This document shows, piece by piece, positions 42,081 to 55,210 of a DNA stretch of 64,000 nt (positions within the stretch are counted from its first letter, which is position 1; each line of letters begins with the position of its first letter). Both the position numbers and the translations under genes were made by a program. Source of the DNA: Aptenodytes patagonicus (taxonomy: Eukaryota > Chordata > Aves > Sphenisciformes > Spheniscidae); contig NC_134963.1 in assembly GCF_965638725.1 (NCBI RefSeq), forward strand, positions 3,851,501-3,915,500, given 5' to 3'. Under the pieces are notes generated by a model. That model saw only the letters and a list, made by a program, of their open reading frames with translations, made no database searches and was not told where the DNA came from.

Positions 42081-45000
42081 AGTGATGTTTGTCACCCTTG
42101 TGAGAGGAGGGTTTTCCCGCTAAAATTTATTTACTCCTCATCCCACTTCTTGCTTGAAAAATAAATTTGAGTTAACCAGAAGGTGGAGCAATAAAGCAAG
42201 AAATAAAACTCCTAAGCTGTTTCAGTGAAGGGCTGCATTTGTCAGCAACGTTTACGACGATGCCACTTAAACTTACTGCTCTTTTCCGGAGATGCACAGA
42301 ATATAGACAAATTGCTGGCAATGGACACAACGTGCACAGCATGGAAACCCGGCGGGAATGACTTGACACAATCCAACTAAGCATGAACAGTTCAAAACAT
42401 GAACAACCATCCTTCCATTGAGATATGTTTTTCAGCAGACTAGCAATCAAATAGAAGAAGAAAAGAGCCTTTTTCTAAGTACCAAGGCTGATTCAATTGC
42501 TATGACTCTTACAGAGAATCACAACTTGTATTTTAGATACTCCACAACAGAACTAGCAAATCTGATGAATTGGAAGTAAGTGGCCTTAAGTGGGAATTGA
42601 CTCTGCAAGCTCTTCCACGCTTTGGTGGAAAGACAGGGTGTCTAGACAGCACCAAGGCTCAAGCGCACATTTCTGTTGTTTTTAAGCGTGCCTTTGCTTT
42701 AAAGATCAGATGGCTGTGATGCATCTGGAGACACTGACTTCAAGGGACAAGAGATAACATTATCTAATTAAAAACGTACCTTTATAAAAGACCAGTCTGA
42801 TCTCATGAGGTCATTTACAATTTTTCAGGTACCTGCAGTGAACAGAGGATAAGGTTCCTTTTCCTTGTTCTCTGTTATTCCAGGTAGAAGTGGGTGCCAG
42901 TGTTAACATTAATACTTAACATAAATAATACAAATATCTCTGATTTAGATTGTCAGTTTGTCCCTAAAGCCAGTTTTGTTGTGCTTCTCACTGATGTCAG
43001 CGTAGCAACCCACTTAGGAAGCCAGATTCTCTTTTACAAGTTAAAAAGAAGCGCTTTCAAACTACAAAAGTGTGGATATTGCTGCTTAAAGATAGCTGAA
43101 GTGCTTTTAGCATGTGATTTTTATTATTCACATATAAATCTGGATAAATATTTAACAAACTCAATACCTACACTTAGATGGGGCATGTTCAGTGCTTTTA
43201 AGAGCACTGATTACTGCTTGCCATGGGCTCTTCACCCACAGTGGGAACTTTTATTGCTTTGTAGCCTACAGAACTCTCCAGTGGGTCAGAGGGTTAAAGC
43301 AGCAGAAACAATATGCAGATTTTCTTGGCTCAGCAGTATTTAAAGATAAACAGAATATAAAGATGTTGTCAAAGTCATTTATGTTACGTAAATCGTGAGA
43401 AAGCAGAATGTGTGTGTTGGAAATAGTTATGTTTGTTTATTCATTTAAAATATCAGCCATACTTAATGTTTATTTTTTTATGCCAAATTCCTTACATTTC
43501 ACTGCAGAACTTAATTATCTTTAGATGGGAGTTGTTAAAAGTACTTAATCAGGCTGGCTACCTACAGCAATTCCTTATCAAGTGAAAATAAACATCAACA
43601 ATAAGCACCCTCATTTTTATACATGGGTTGTCAGACAGTTAATTAGTACTTAATGAAAAATAGGTTCCAATTTGGTTTTCACGGTCTTTTAGACTTGCTT
43701 TTTTTTTTTTTTAGCAATTCAAGCCCAATTAAAACTCTGACTCTGCTTTCACAGTCAGAGGGAATGTGGAAATGGCAATGCACCAATTGCAACAGGTGCA
43801 TCATGTCCTTAGTCCTGGCTGGTTTCTCAGAAACACTGTGAAAAACAAGATTTTGAAAATGGTAACTGTTTGCATTGTATTTTTTCTGTGTTGCCAAAAA
43901 ACCTACCAATGCTGGGCTTCAACACGTCAAAATATCACATATGAAATAATTTTTTCACAGCTACTTGGCTTGCACTTTGATGTTTGTGTTACCCATGATG
44001 CAATTGTTTTTGCCTTCTGCCTCCTGTTGCTACAATAAGCCATTTCCCATACATGTCATCTCCAAAGGGGAAAAGACCGCATGGAAACAGAACAAAGAAA
44101 ACAGAACAAAAGAAAATCGGGGATTTTTCCAAAGGCCCATTTGATGTACAAGTATAAACAGGAAAAAGATGCCTGAGGAGGCAGGAGCCAGGAACTGTAC
44201 CAGCGGACAGCTGTTAACTTGTGTAGTTAGCAGCACTTTGGGATTCTGAATGGTAAATAAATAAGTGATTCCAACGCACACAGTGAAGAAAATCCTTGCT
44301 TTGGTACCTTTAGTGTAATGTTTAAGTGTATTGCAAACTCCTAGCAATGGAAGTTGAACGTATGTTACCTTCATGTCTGTCTTGTAACACCAAGTCCGAG
44401 TATCGATAGCTTTTTTGGTTCTAGCCCCAGAAAAGGCAATACGGCAAGATATCAGAATAAAAAGTATAGTCTGCTGTGATGAAGCAAGAAAAAATAAGGA
44501 ACACTTCACAGCAGAACTCAGGAATTCATACGTGAGGCTAGATTTTAAAAAGCCCAACGTGTTGCTCCTGAATCTTATTAAATATTTGTTAAAAAAATTC
44601 AAATGAGAATTGCTCAAAAATAAACTTTAAAACTGGAGTTCCTGTGGTAGGTATTAAGTATTCACGAATCTGGACCACAGTGTTTTTACCTTCTTAATTA
44701 GTTTTTTTCTAAAGTGAGAGAGGCAAGGTTTTAAAGACTGACTTACTATCCGAAATAATATGAGTTAAGAGTCTTGCTTCTTCCCAATGCAAGTTTTTAA
44801 TGTCACATTTAATTTACTGTAAGTATGCTTGGGCTAGAGGAACTGATCTGCCTCCACAGTGGAGCCTGGTTTACTTACTGCTTTGGTGAGAGTACGGGGC
44901 GCAGGGAAACTAGTATTTGCATACCAAAACAGAAAGCAAAAGGCATGTTATGGAAAAAAATTGCTACTAAGGAGAAAATACCCAGCTCTGCATAACAAAT

Positions 45001-46450
45001 ATAATGCAAGCATTTTCTCTCAGGAAGAGGGAAAATATATTTTTCAACTTTGTATTTCCTCTGCTGTTCTCTAGTCTATTTTTTTCATCCCTAATTTCCG
45101 TTTTTCCTTCAGATCCTTACTTCTTTTGTCTGAGTCCTTATTCTTTGTAACTCTCCTCTTAAAACATCACTTGCTCTGTTCTTGGAATCTGTGTAGGACT
45201 CTCCTGTTCCCCTTGACAACAATGTGTTTTGCTTCAACAGAAGCAAACTTTTCTGTTTCATGTGTTCCCTGTTTACCAGGGTATCTAATCACTGCAGTTA
45301 TCATCACTGCTCATTCCAAGCCCTGTTTTGTCAGACTGTGCCCTGAGCCCTCTTTTCCTGAAGAGAAAATGGCCTCTTATTTACAAACCATCACATCCCT
45401 GCCAAAATTTCCTGTGCTGTATCAACTTAACTCTATTTTCTGTTAATTTCTGCCCACTACAAATTCACATCAGTCCTAGCGGACATTTAATTTGTATCGA
45501 AATCCTGAGCGAAGTGAGCAAGAAGTGATTTGACTTAAGTTCTCAATAAATAGCCACATTAAATGGAGAGGTCACATTAAATAGGCAGGAGGAAGGCCTC
45601 CAGAGGTTAATACTATAATTAGATTTGTAAAGTGTATGGTATAAATAAGTACGAAATTCTGTAAGATGTGGTCCTATCCTTTATTATATTTTTAAGTAAT
45701 AAGAGGAGATGGCAAATTAGTGTATGGAGTATGTTAGAATAGAACTGAAACAGTCTTTTGATTCAGGTATTATATAGTAAAATACTGTATTCTTCCAAAA
45801 AGCAATGGGACGTATTTCAGGAGAGAGACTAGCAAGAGTTCTCAAGTTTAGATAGATTGGTTTCAGCTCATTTAGCAACCAGTTTGATCTAATTGTCCTT
45901 TTATTGCTCTGAACATTCCTGAATTATGCAGAGAATTTGGGCTATGTGATTTAGTGTTGGATTAAAAAATGTCACAGCTTAACTTTCTTTAAAACAGTGT
46001 AGAACTTTCTTCAGTCAACGAAGTTCATTATTTTTTTGTTCAAAGCCCAGCTGCAGGCCTGGAGCATTTCTCATAAATATCAGGAAGTACCCGAAGCCAC
46101 AGTCAGGATTAAAGAGTTGATCTGAACCTTAGATCTCAGCTTTAAAGCTGTAATGTACAGTGAATTTGGTTTCATGGTAAAGGAAATGGTAATTGCTGAA
46201 GTATGTTTTCTTAAGTTGCAAAATAATTTTTGAAATGTTTTCATTGAAACCTCTGTCAGTGCTGTGCATGAGAATGAGTGGACTTGCAGCACAGCATTTA
46301 CGCAGGACCACAGCACTGAATTTGTATATTGGTGTCACTGACACAGACATGGAGGCTAGTGTGGCTGCTCCGTTGTGCACAACATCAGATGCACAGTCAC
46401 AATCTAGAGGACTATCTAAGCAAGCGAATTAACAATTTCAATACGCTATT
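42081..46450. other. Intergenic region upstream of PIWIL1, proximal part
   Basis: AT-rich. Holds the two longest isolated frames of the intergenic region: 42894-43343 on + (149 codons) and 44030-44617 on - (195 codons). Neither shows recognised homology. No RNA gene or repeat was assigned. Confidence 0.6.
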
Positions 46451-49400
46451 CCAATAATTTCTTCTGAAAGTTGGGTCAAGTTCTTGGTTCTCTGGCAGAT
46501 ACACTCTCATGAGAACCAAGAACACAAATCCACAAGTGATATCCTTAGTTACAAAAGTGCGGAGTAAATTCCTCAGTATAGTAGTAAGGTATTAGAAAAA
46601 GCACTTTTCTCCTGACTCCCTACAAATACAGTCTGGTCTGCAGGGCTGAAAGGAGGGGAAGAGCACAACTAAGTAGCAAACACGTTTCTACATGTCTTCT
46701 ACGCCTGGGTAGCTGCATCAACCAAACCACACACCCTGTATTCTGTTTCCGTAGCAGTTTATTCAATCCAAACATTTTATTGCATGAAGGCGACTGTCTT
46801 TATTGTATTTACAAGGAAAATAAAATATGAACATTTGGTGCTCCCTGACCTTTTTTGAAGGATGTTGCATTTAAACATGTACTTCTTTCCACAAGTGGCA
46901 GTATTTACTCATAGTCTACTGCTTCATTCATGTAAGTGATCCAGATAAAATATAATTCTTAAGACTGACCACTGCGCTCTTGAAAACTTGGCTTTCTTGG
47001 GTACTTCATACAGCAGGTATGGAAGGTACATTTCATATAGCACTTGCACAAATAGGAAGCATTGGCAAAAGTATCGTCTGCAGTCTACATAAGCAAAGAC
47101 GTGTCTGTTTTCACAGTTTCTGTGAACCTACCACAAGCTGCCTATAAAGGCAATAGGTTTGGGTTTGGGTGCTTGTGATTCAGCGTTGCAATGATATCAA
47201 AACATGGACGGACATTTAAGCCTCTATTGACCCACCCTCAATTCTGTGGGGTTCCATATAGATGGATGCTTTAAGATCCTGGCCAACAGTTGTAGACTTT
47301 CTTCAACGATTCATAGTTTTCAGAAACTTTGCTAGATTATGTCAAAGATATTAATAAGAGTTTCGTATCTTTTCCTCCTATATTTGATTGTCAAGACCTG
47401 AAGTCACTTTTGTCGTCTTGTATTGCACCCTCTCTACGACAACATGAATATTTCAGCGGCGTCTTGGCGCTTAACTTGACTCCAGATGCAGTTTAGTAAG
47501 TACCTTGGAAATGAAATGCATTGCTCCATATTTAAGGCTGTCGTTTTAAATTATTGAACAGCACAATAATGAAGGCTTAATCTCAATTTTAAACCTTTTC
47601 CTTAAATCTTATTTTCGCATCTCTCATTTAGAATTAATCAATCATGATGATCTGATATATAATACAGTAAGTTAAAATTAATAGGGCTCAATCTCTACTG
47701 CTACATATTTAAAGGAAGCACATTTGTCACTATGGAAAGATATTTCTCCTGTATGTAAAATGAATTAAAAACGAGCACCACATAATAAAGTGATGCAAAG
47801 ATTGCATGAGAAAGAAAAATGAGTGCATTGTTTCGTTACGGAATGTTTCAGCCTAGACCTTCCTCTCAGGGCACACGAGTGAGGCGATCTGCTAAACCAG
47901 AGCTGTTGAGGAACTGGGGGCACAAGGTACAAACCCATGTTAACAGCGGCTGCACTGGTGTGCTGATCCCTCTACAGGAATGGCATCTGATTTCCTTGGT
48001 AGTGGTTGGGTTAGGAAGGGAGTGGTGGTCAGGAGAATGAGAAAGATTTGGAATGGCTTTTTTTTAGGTGCTTCCAAAGTATGGATGTAACCCCAGATAC
48101 CAAAGACGCATTTCAGTTCAGGATCTGAGTAAGTTTCTTACTGCTTACTGTATCACTAGTTTGGTTTTTGTATTGGTTCAGTCTTTCATTTGCGTGCTTG
48201 AATTACTGACACGGATGTCAATAACAGGGGAAATAGCAAGAGTTATTATCTGGACTCTGGTGGGAATCAGCTCTCACAACTGAACTAATTTTGCTGTAGA
48301 GGAGCAACTGATTTTAAATTTCCCTGCCTTAACAGTTGGGTCATTTTGGTAACCAACAGCAGGCAGGGCTTCGTCCAGTGGGACACTGGCAGGTTTCTGC
48401 AGAGCTCCTAATTTATTCTAAGCACTCCAGAAATAAACACATGGATTTTAATTACCTAAATGGCTTACGTGACAAACTTTCACTTGAGGTGTATGGAGGA
48501 ACAGGGTCTGTGTGCTTACAGTGTACAATATAGAACATGAATACCAAACTGATACTGGAATCTCCTGTTTAGATGCTGCCTATTCTTGAAGGTGCCTAAT
48601 TTCATATGCACTGAACTTTTTGATTATAGATTTCCTCAGGCACTCCAAGTCAGTCTTTTGTACTTTCCCAGCACAAAACTGTCTTGACAAAACTGATCAG
48701 GTTCTTTGCACCAAAGAGGCAGCTTAGGAGAAAACAAGTCTCTCCAGGTCAGATGCATGCAGCCTGTGGATTACATCCATGACAGTATGGGCAAGATACT
48801 GAAAGGCCCGTAAAAGAGAGAGTAACCAGGAATGAGCAGCAGCCAGGAATAAGCAGCAGTCACAGTCAGAACATTCACCTACTGACAAGCTAATTTCTGT
48901 GCGCTCTCAAATACAGCCTAAGCAAAAGATACGTGGGCCACATGCATTATTCCCATAGGGGCAACCTAATCTCAGCCATTCTTCATCTTGGGCATCTTTC
49001 GAGCATGCAGTGGCTTATTTGCATGAATTACCTGTGAACTGAATGCACAGTGAGTCCAGTCAAGAAATGAGAAAGCAAGAGAGGAGAGGGGCCTTAAGCA
49101 TCAGCTCTGCCTTTGAAAAATCTGCATGACTTGTATGATCAGAAAGGATGGACACCACTATTTGAAGACAAGAGCTGAAGGGCATTCACTTGAGAGGGGG
49201 TTCAAGTGGAGTCTAAGTGGATGACGGTACGCTCTTGCAGCCCTGAATAAAGCCAGGAAATAATTTCTGAGAGTGGTGGAAAACGGGACTGTAGCCTCCT
49301 CCACGGCATGTGCTAGTGCATGCACTTCAGGCAGTGTGGTGGGGGAATTACTGTTACTCTGCAGAGCTTTCCTTACTGAATCAAGCCTGCATCCATCTAT

Positions 49401-52260
49401 AAACGCGAAGAAGGGGACAGAGGGATTCAAGTCCAGCATGCAGATGCTAGGCTGGCTCAATGTGCTGGCTATTTGGGACTCCTGCGTCTTACTTACTGTG
49501 CAGGGGAACTCTGGCCAATAGCCGGCATCTTTATTACATCGAGACCCTAGTTGCTAAACGCAGGTGCAAAGTTTGTAATGCTTTGGTAGTTTCTATTGTA
49601 GCTATAAAATGCTTGAAGTGGGTCTTTTCAGGGACAGAAGACTTATACAGCAACCAAATCTGCAGGACCATCTCCGAGATGGTCTGGGAACCTCTGTAAC
49701 CAGCTCTGAAGGGTGTTGGGAATGTACAAATCCGTGCCCGCCAGCACGCAGTGAGAACACAGACAGTGTTTTGCAATGTGTTATGTACACACAGACGAGC
49801 AATACTCAGCTCCCAAAAATGTAGGCCAGAAATGCCCACTACATTCAGACTTCTGTCAAGGGAAACAAAACCCCATCCAGAACACAGAAGGATGTTTTGA
49901 AAACAGGTTCTCTTTCACATTGCTTTGTTCTGTTTTTCTCATTCTCAAACATACAGTTAACTCCTGCCTGACACTGTGCTATGGAAAGGAGACTGGCAGA
50001 CGCTATAAAAACACAGTGAAATCTTCCAGCCTCCCAGTAAGATAAAAAGCACCAGCTTCCAGCCTGTAGAAGTCGTTAAGTACATTTTTAAAGAAGTGAT
50101 TTTTTTAGAAGGACACAAAATTTTTCTAAACTTCAAGAGTTTTTAATGGCTCCCACCAAATCCAGGTTTATGGTCTTAGAGTGACAAATAGAACATCTGG
50201 TTGTACAGAGCAAGAAATACAAATCAGTCCTAATACCAAAATATAAAAATCTCTGAGCCATTTGTAGTTTTTCTGTACTGCTAGGGCAAACAGAGAGCAA
50301 AGGATAGAGCAGTGATGCTAGAAGATTGATCACTAATTTGAAAATTAATTCTTAAGATTTAGCCTTTATGATTAATGAAGAAAAATTCATACTGAATTCT
50401 ACTTTATATCATTTTACATATCCTGGGCCCAATCCATGAATCTCATGAGTGCGTTTGCCCCTATTTCAGCCAAAGGCACCTGTGACACTAGTCTTAACTA
50501 CTGTCCTTGTGACAGCTCCCTAAACAAAATCAGTTTTTTGCACTATTTTTTTAGCCTGTGGTTTCCTTATTTCTGTCTGACTCACTTCTCTGATAGACAC
50601 TACAAATAAAAGTGATTTTAAGCAAAATTTTACAGGAAGGATGCTTTTCCTGAAACAAAGATGAGCAATCTTGTCTTGGACCCATCAGCAATAACCTTCA
50701 AGGAAATATAAAACAACAGTCTTGTTTATTACCTGGTCTCCATCAACTGCTGTTGTTGCATTCAGGACTTCCGTATTGCAAATTTGCTCTACTCAGTTAG
50801 ACTGTGTTGTTCTTTCATCATTGTCACTACTAACCTTTTAATTTCCACAGATTTTCATCTCTAAGTATCTTAATTAAGCAGCGATGAGCTAGTGAGTTCA
50901 CTTGATAGCACCTCCTGAACTAAATACAAGATGGGTGATGCTAAAACTGCTTTCTCTGTGCATTTTAGATAGGAATCTAAATGAGCTAAATTTCATTGCT
51001 ACTGTTCAGGGAAGTAAAAAAAGGAGAAAAACATATACACAGATTCACTTCCATTTTTCTTTTCCCCTTGGCTTCCTTTTTACCCTTCTTTCCACTGGAG
51101 GAGTTGTCTGGACCATTGCTTTTGGACCAGATAACTACCTAGATGCTACCTAGATAATTAAAACTGTAATTATTTTTTTCCTTAAATCTGTTTAGCAGAT
51201 TCATTATGATGGCTGTATTGATATTGCCTGACAATCTGTTTTACTATAGCCTGAACAAATGCTAATCCTTTATTTAATTAAGAAGATATATAGATTAAGG
51301 CAGATGCAATGTCTTTTTGTAACAAAGGACCTGCCCAGTGTTTTTTGGAAGCAGACAAGAAATAAGACATGTCACACTTCAGCCAAATAAAAAAATGCAA
51401 GTAGGGCATTAGTCCAACGCTTTTGTATTGTGCATTTCAAAGTTTGCACCCAGTGGGTGGGGCAAAAATAAATCAGGGCCTCCTATGGTGAAAATGTATT
51501 TGGGATTCAAGCATCTAGAATCTGACCCTATCTTCTGCTCCCTGGGATTGTCAGCTGCTTCAGGGGTCGTATGATATATACCTCCTTTTCTCACTTCTGA
51601 GAATTTTTAGCTTGGAGTGTTTTTGAAAACACTTCAGAAAAAGGGTGGAAAACACAGAGTGCCTTCTTTGAAATACACTCCTTTGTTAAATTCCTTTCCC
51701 AAGGGTAAAGAGACTCTCAAACACCTGAGGGCAACAAATGACTCTATTCAACGTTCTCACAAATGACCTAATAAACTCCCAAAGGGTTACAATAGCTTAT
51801 TTGTCATCATTTCTTGTCAGCTATTTATAGCACCAATGTAAATTGAAGCAAAACAATAAATACCTGAGTTATTTTCTTTATTTTGAAGATACATTAAAGC
51901 CCAAATGATGCTTTACAATTTAAAAACCCCAATAATTAATTTTGCAATTGAATTTAAATCATTCTCACACATTTTATGTTATGTTAAACAAAGTTTGTAT
52001 CTACCTACATGCAAAACATCTGTCATCATTTCACTCACTTCCCTTGGAATATTTGCAGACAATGACTTTATAAAACTCTGCTTTGGTTAACTTTTAAAAT
52101 GTCAAATCACAGCCTGTTGGACCATGTTACAAATGATCCTGCTGAATGGATTTCCACATGGACTTTGGTGAGAAAGCATGGTGATCAACATGGTAGTAAA
52201 GGTCCTGATCTCAGTAACAGTAATTTGAAGATGTAGTAACTCCATTGTATTTAAAATCCG
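46451..52260. other. Intergenic region, middle part
   Basis: No supported gene. A short perfect palindrome (8-bp arms, accatctc/gagatggt) lies at 49667-49683. Segments near 50425-50470 and 51470-51550 have the look of ancient repeat remnants but could not be assigned. Confidence 0.55.
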
Positions 52261-52655
52261 TTCTGGACTGAATTCTGATCCATGGTGCTACCCATTGCAT
52301 TGCTCTCGCATGTATCAAATATAGATGTACTATCAAATATATTTGCTATTATAATATATTTATCCTATCAAGCAGATGATGTACTTACGTACATGGCTTC
52401 ACTGACTTGAACTGAGTTGGGCAGATAGGTGTTAAATGAGTCTAGTACAAATGGCTTTACCACTATCACTAATGCTTTGTAAGCAACACTTCTGAAGTAT
52501 CACCTTGCCTCTAGACACAACTGAATAAAATGACTGAGGGCTCATTAGGTTTTCTTTTGGTGTCTCTTTAGTTGCAATTTATTTGCCCAAATCAGTTCAA
52601 GTCAGTGGAGCTGTGCCAATTTACACTATGCTGCTGAAGTGGCCCTAAAAAATCT
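52260..52655. repeat. Possible ancient CR1/L3-like repeat relics
   Basis: 'gtggagctgtgccaatttac' near 52605 and 'ggactgaattctgatcc' near 52265 resemble old sauropsid repeats of the type '..caatggagctgtgccgatttacacc..'. Assignment is from memory and weak. Confidence 0.3.
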
Positions 52656-54745
52656 AGCCACATAGTATATTCTCTGAGTTCTCTCTAGAGTATTTTATGT
52701 CGACTGCATCATTGGTAATGCAGCACGGTATGTAAAATATGTTTTTCCATCTCTTGCAACATCTTTTGCAATATCCTTTGACTTATCAGCTTCATTGTCA
52801 TCCCCACCTCCTTCATATATTTCTTTTGATGTCTGTGATGAAAACACCCATCTCCTGCTGCAGGAGTCAAACATCTTGGTTACTAGTTCCACTGGTCCAT
52901 ATACATATGCATATATCTATATATGTCTACGTATGTATTTAAATTTTTGTAGTTATTGCGTGGATTCCTCCTGGAAAAAAGAAGAAAGAGACAGAATTCA
53001 CATGAGGCAGTCCTGAACAACACTCAGATACTGCGGTGGTCATGGCTGCAGCAGACACAAAATTGAGAAGAGTAAGGAAGCATTAAGGGCTGTCGAAAGA
53101 AACATTCATGTGCCCCAAACAAGTTTTAGAGAGATTTAGGAACCTAAATCCTCAATTTCAGTCTGCATAATTTCTTTAGCTTATGTCTAACCCTGGATAG
53201 GCCTAAAATCATTCTTTGACTGCTTAGTTTCCAGATCCTGACGGTTCTGTCGTCTGGACATAGGTGGTTGAGCAGCTGGGTACAACTTCTGCCTGAGCCC
53301 TGCTGGAATATAGGACCTAGAGGGAGTATCAAAGTAGCAATTCCCAGAGGAGCATGCCAGATACATCTCAATATCCCTGAGCCTGGCACAATGTGCAGTG
53401 GTTGTGGCCATTTGTATTTTAAAATAACACATCTGACTTTTACATGCAGTGGTTTCGTGGTGAGAGAGCTCAGCTGGGAGGTATAGGTTCAAAACCAAAA
53501 AATAAGGTAACGAAGAGAGAAAATGTATCATTAGTTTATATTCACTAGGAAGGGGGAACTGTGGGTGCCCACGTGGGTGTAAAGAAGTTCTTGTTTTCAA
53601 AGTCTGCATAGTGCTGTGCTGTGTCTCTTACTCCTACTAACCTCCTTGTAAGCAGATAAAGATGTCCTGAAGGAGAAATACAGTTCACTAAAAGTACCAA
53701 GGAAGAGAAATCTTTTTTTCAGAGTTTTCAGGGATAAGAGTAGGAAACAAAAGATAAAATTCAGCTCATGGTAGCTGTTAATTTTAAGAAGAATTAATGA
53801 TTGTGAGCATTGCACCAAATCATCCCGTATCTTAGTGTGAATAATCTCACCCAGACTCTGCTATCTAAAAGTTAGGAGTATGATCTGAACTAGCTATCTG
53901 GACTTCGTCAGTGGGGATAGTCTATGCCATATCTAGAGGATATTCTTTCCCATCATAAGTATTGATAGGATGGTCGCATTCTGCAAGTGCTGGTTTCTTT
54001 CCATCATCAATAGATTCTTCTAACCTAATCATCAAGGTTCGTGCCTGTTTTAGATGGCTAAAGCTAAAAGAAAGTCATTCTGCCTTTTTGTAGACATTAT
54101 AATTTTGTGTGTAGTCACTATGTTCAAGGAAGGATGAATGCCTTTAGGCTGCTGGAGACAAAGGAGCAAAGGAAAATACATATGCTCACTAATGTCTGGA
54201 AAAACTCTTCATGTTGCAGTTGTATTCCTGTATCCGTGATGGCTTATGGGACTGAGAGACCCCAGGTTTGTAGGGAACTCATCTTCTGTGAGATCAGATG
54301 ACACAAAGGTGGGCTAGATTTCAGGCACACAAAATTGCTACTTATTTTTGTTCTGCCCAAGGAGAACTCCTTTTCATTGGTCCTGAAGCATTATCTTAGT
54401 AGGTATGATTAATAATAACAATCAAATATTACAAACATACCCAGGTAGATAATGTCAAATAACAATTTTGTAAAAGCCTGTTCAGAGCTGGATTAGACTT
54501 GGTACTCAAAATGCTAGCAGCAGTGATGATAAATGTTACTGAAATATTGTTAATACAGACACATCTTAACATACGTCCTCTACATCTTTTCTAACTTAAT
54601 ATATGATAAACAAAACATCAATCAGACCTCAGGAAAAGAAAAAAAAAGAGATGCTATTATATGGCCATAATATAGTGATAAAATCAAGTGCCTCTCCAAG
54701 TCTCAATTTATGTATTTAAATGATCTTTGCCTTAAACAATGGTTG
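52655..54745. other. Intergenic region
   Basis: No supported gene. A TA/CA-rich stretch lies at 52898-52945. A 140-codon minus frame (53187-53609) has no recognised homology. Confidence 0.55.
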
Positions 54746-54749
54746 TAAC

Positions 54750-55170
54750 CAGACAGACATACGGTAAATACGTCCCGATCCATTGTGTGCTATTCAGACC
54801 AGGAAAGCTGGCCGGGGAGGGCAAGGTTTGGTTTTAAAAGTGATCCGGTGTTATGTACACTCAAGTAACCCCTTCATGGGGAAGAAGGGGGAAAAAAAAA
54901 AAAAAACTTTGTGAAAAGGGAAAAAAAATCTTAAAAAGCAAAGCTGAACACTTTGCTGCTGTGCAGTGAAAGTGAGAAACGGTCCCCCCTGCCGGGGAAG
55001 TTGATGAATAATCCGCAGATCTCAAGCTGAGCCTTGGGCTCAGAGCGGCTGGTATCCCATACTAACACTAATCAACCAGTATGAAACATCCATTTTAAAC
55101 GCAAATGAGGGGGGCCTTTTCAAAGGAGACCCAAAGAGGGGAGGGAGGGGGAGTTCAAAGCTCAAAACGG
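54750..55170. promoter_or_regulatory. Candidate distal regulatory block
   Basis: A non-repetitive segment of higher G+C than its flanks, with purine runs and dense motif-like words: TTCAAAG (TCF/LEF core) at 55119-55125 and 55154-55160, and an octamer-like cgcaaat near 55100. No conservation data are available here, so this is only a candidate. Confidence 0.25.
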
Positions 55171-55210
55171 TTCTTTCTTTCTTTCTCTCTCTCTCTCTCT
55201 CTTTTTTTTC
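55171..55210. repeat. Pyrimidine microsatellite, (CTTT)n then (CT)n
   Basis: ttctttctttctttctct then an uninterrupted CT run and a T run; a pure pyrimidine tract of about 40 bp directly after the candidate regulatory block. Confidence 0.95.

Noticed and set aside
42894..43343. 149-codon plus-strand frame
   Set aside because: No recognised domain, composition like random AT-rich DNA.
49667..49683. 17-bp palindrome
   Set aside because: A single short palindrome without flanking structure; expected by chance in a window of this size.
53187..53609. 140-codon minus-strand frame
   Set aside because: No recognised homology; overlaps another frame on the opposite strand, as expected by chance.
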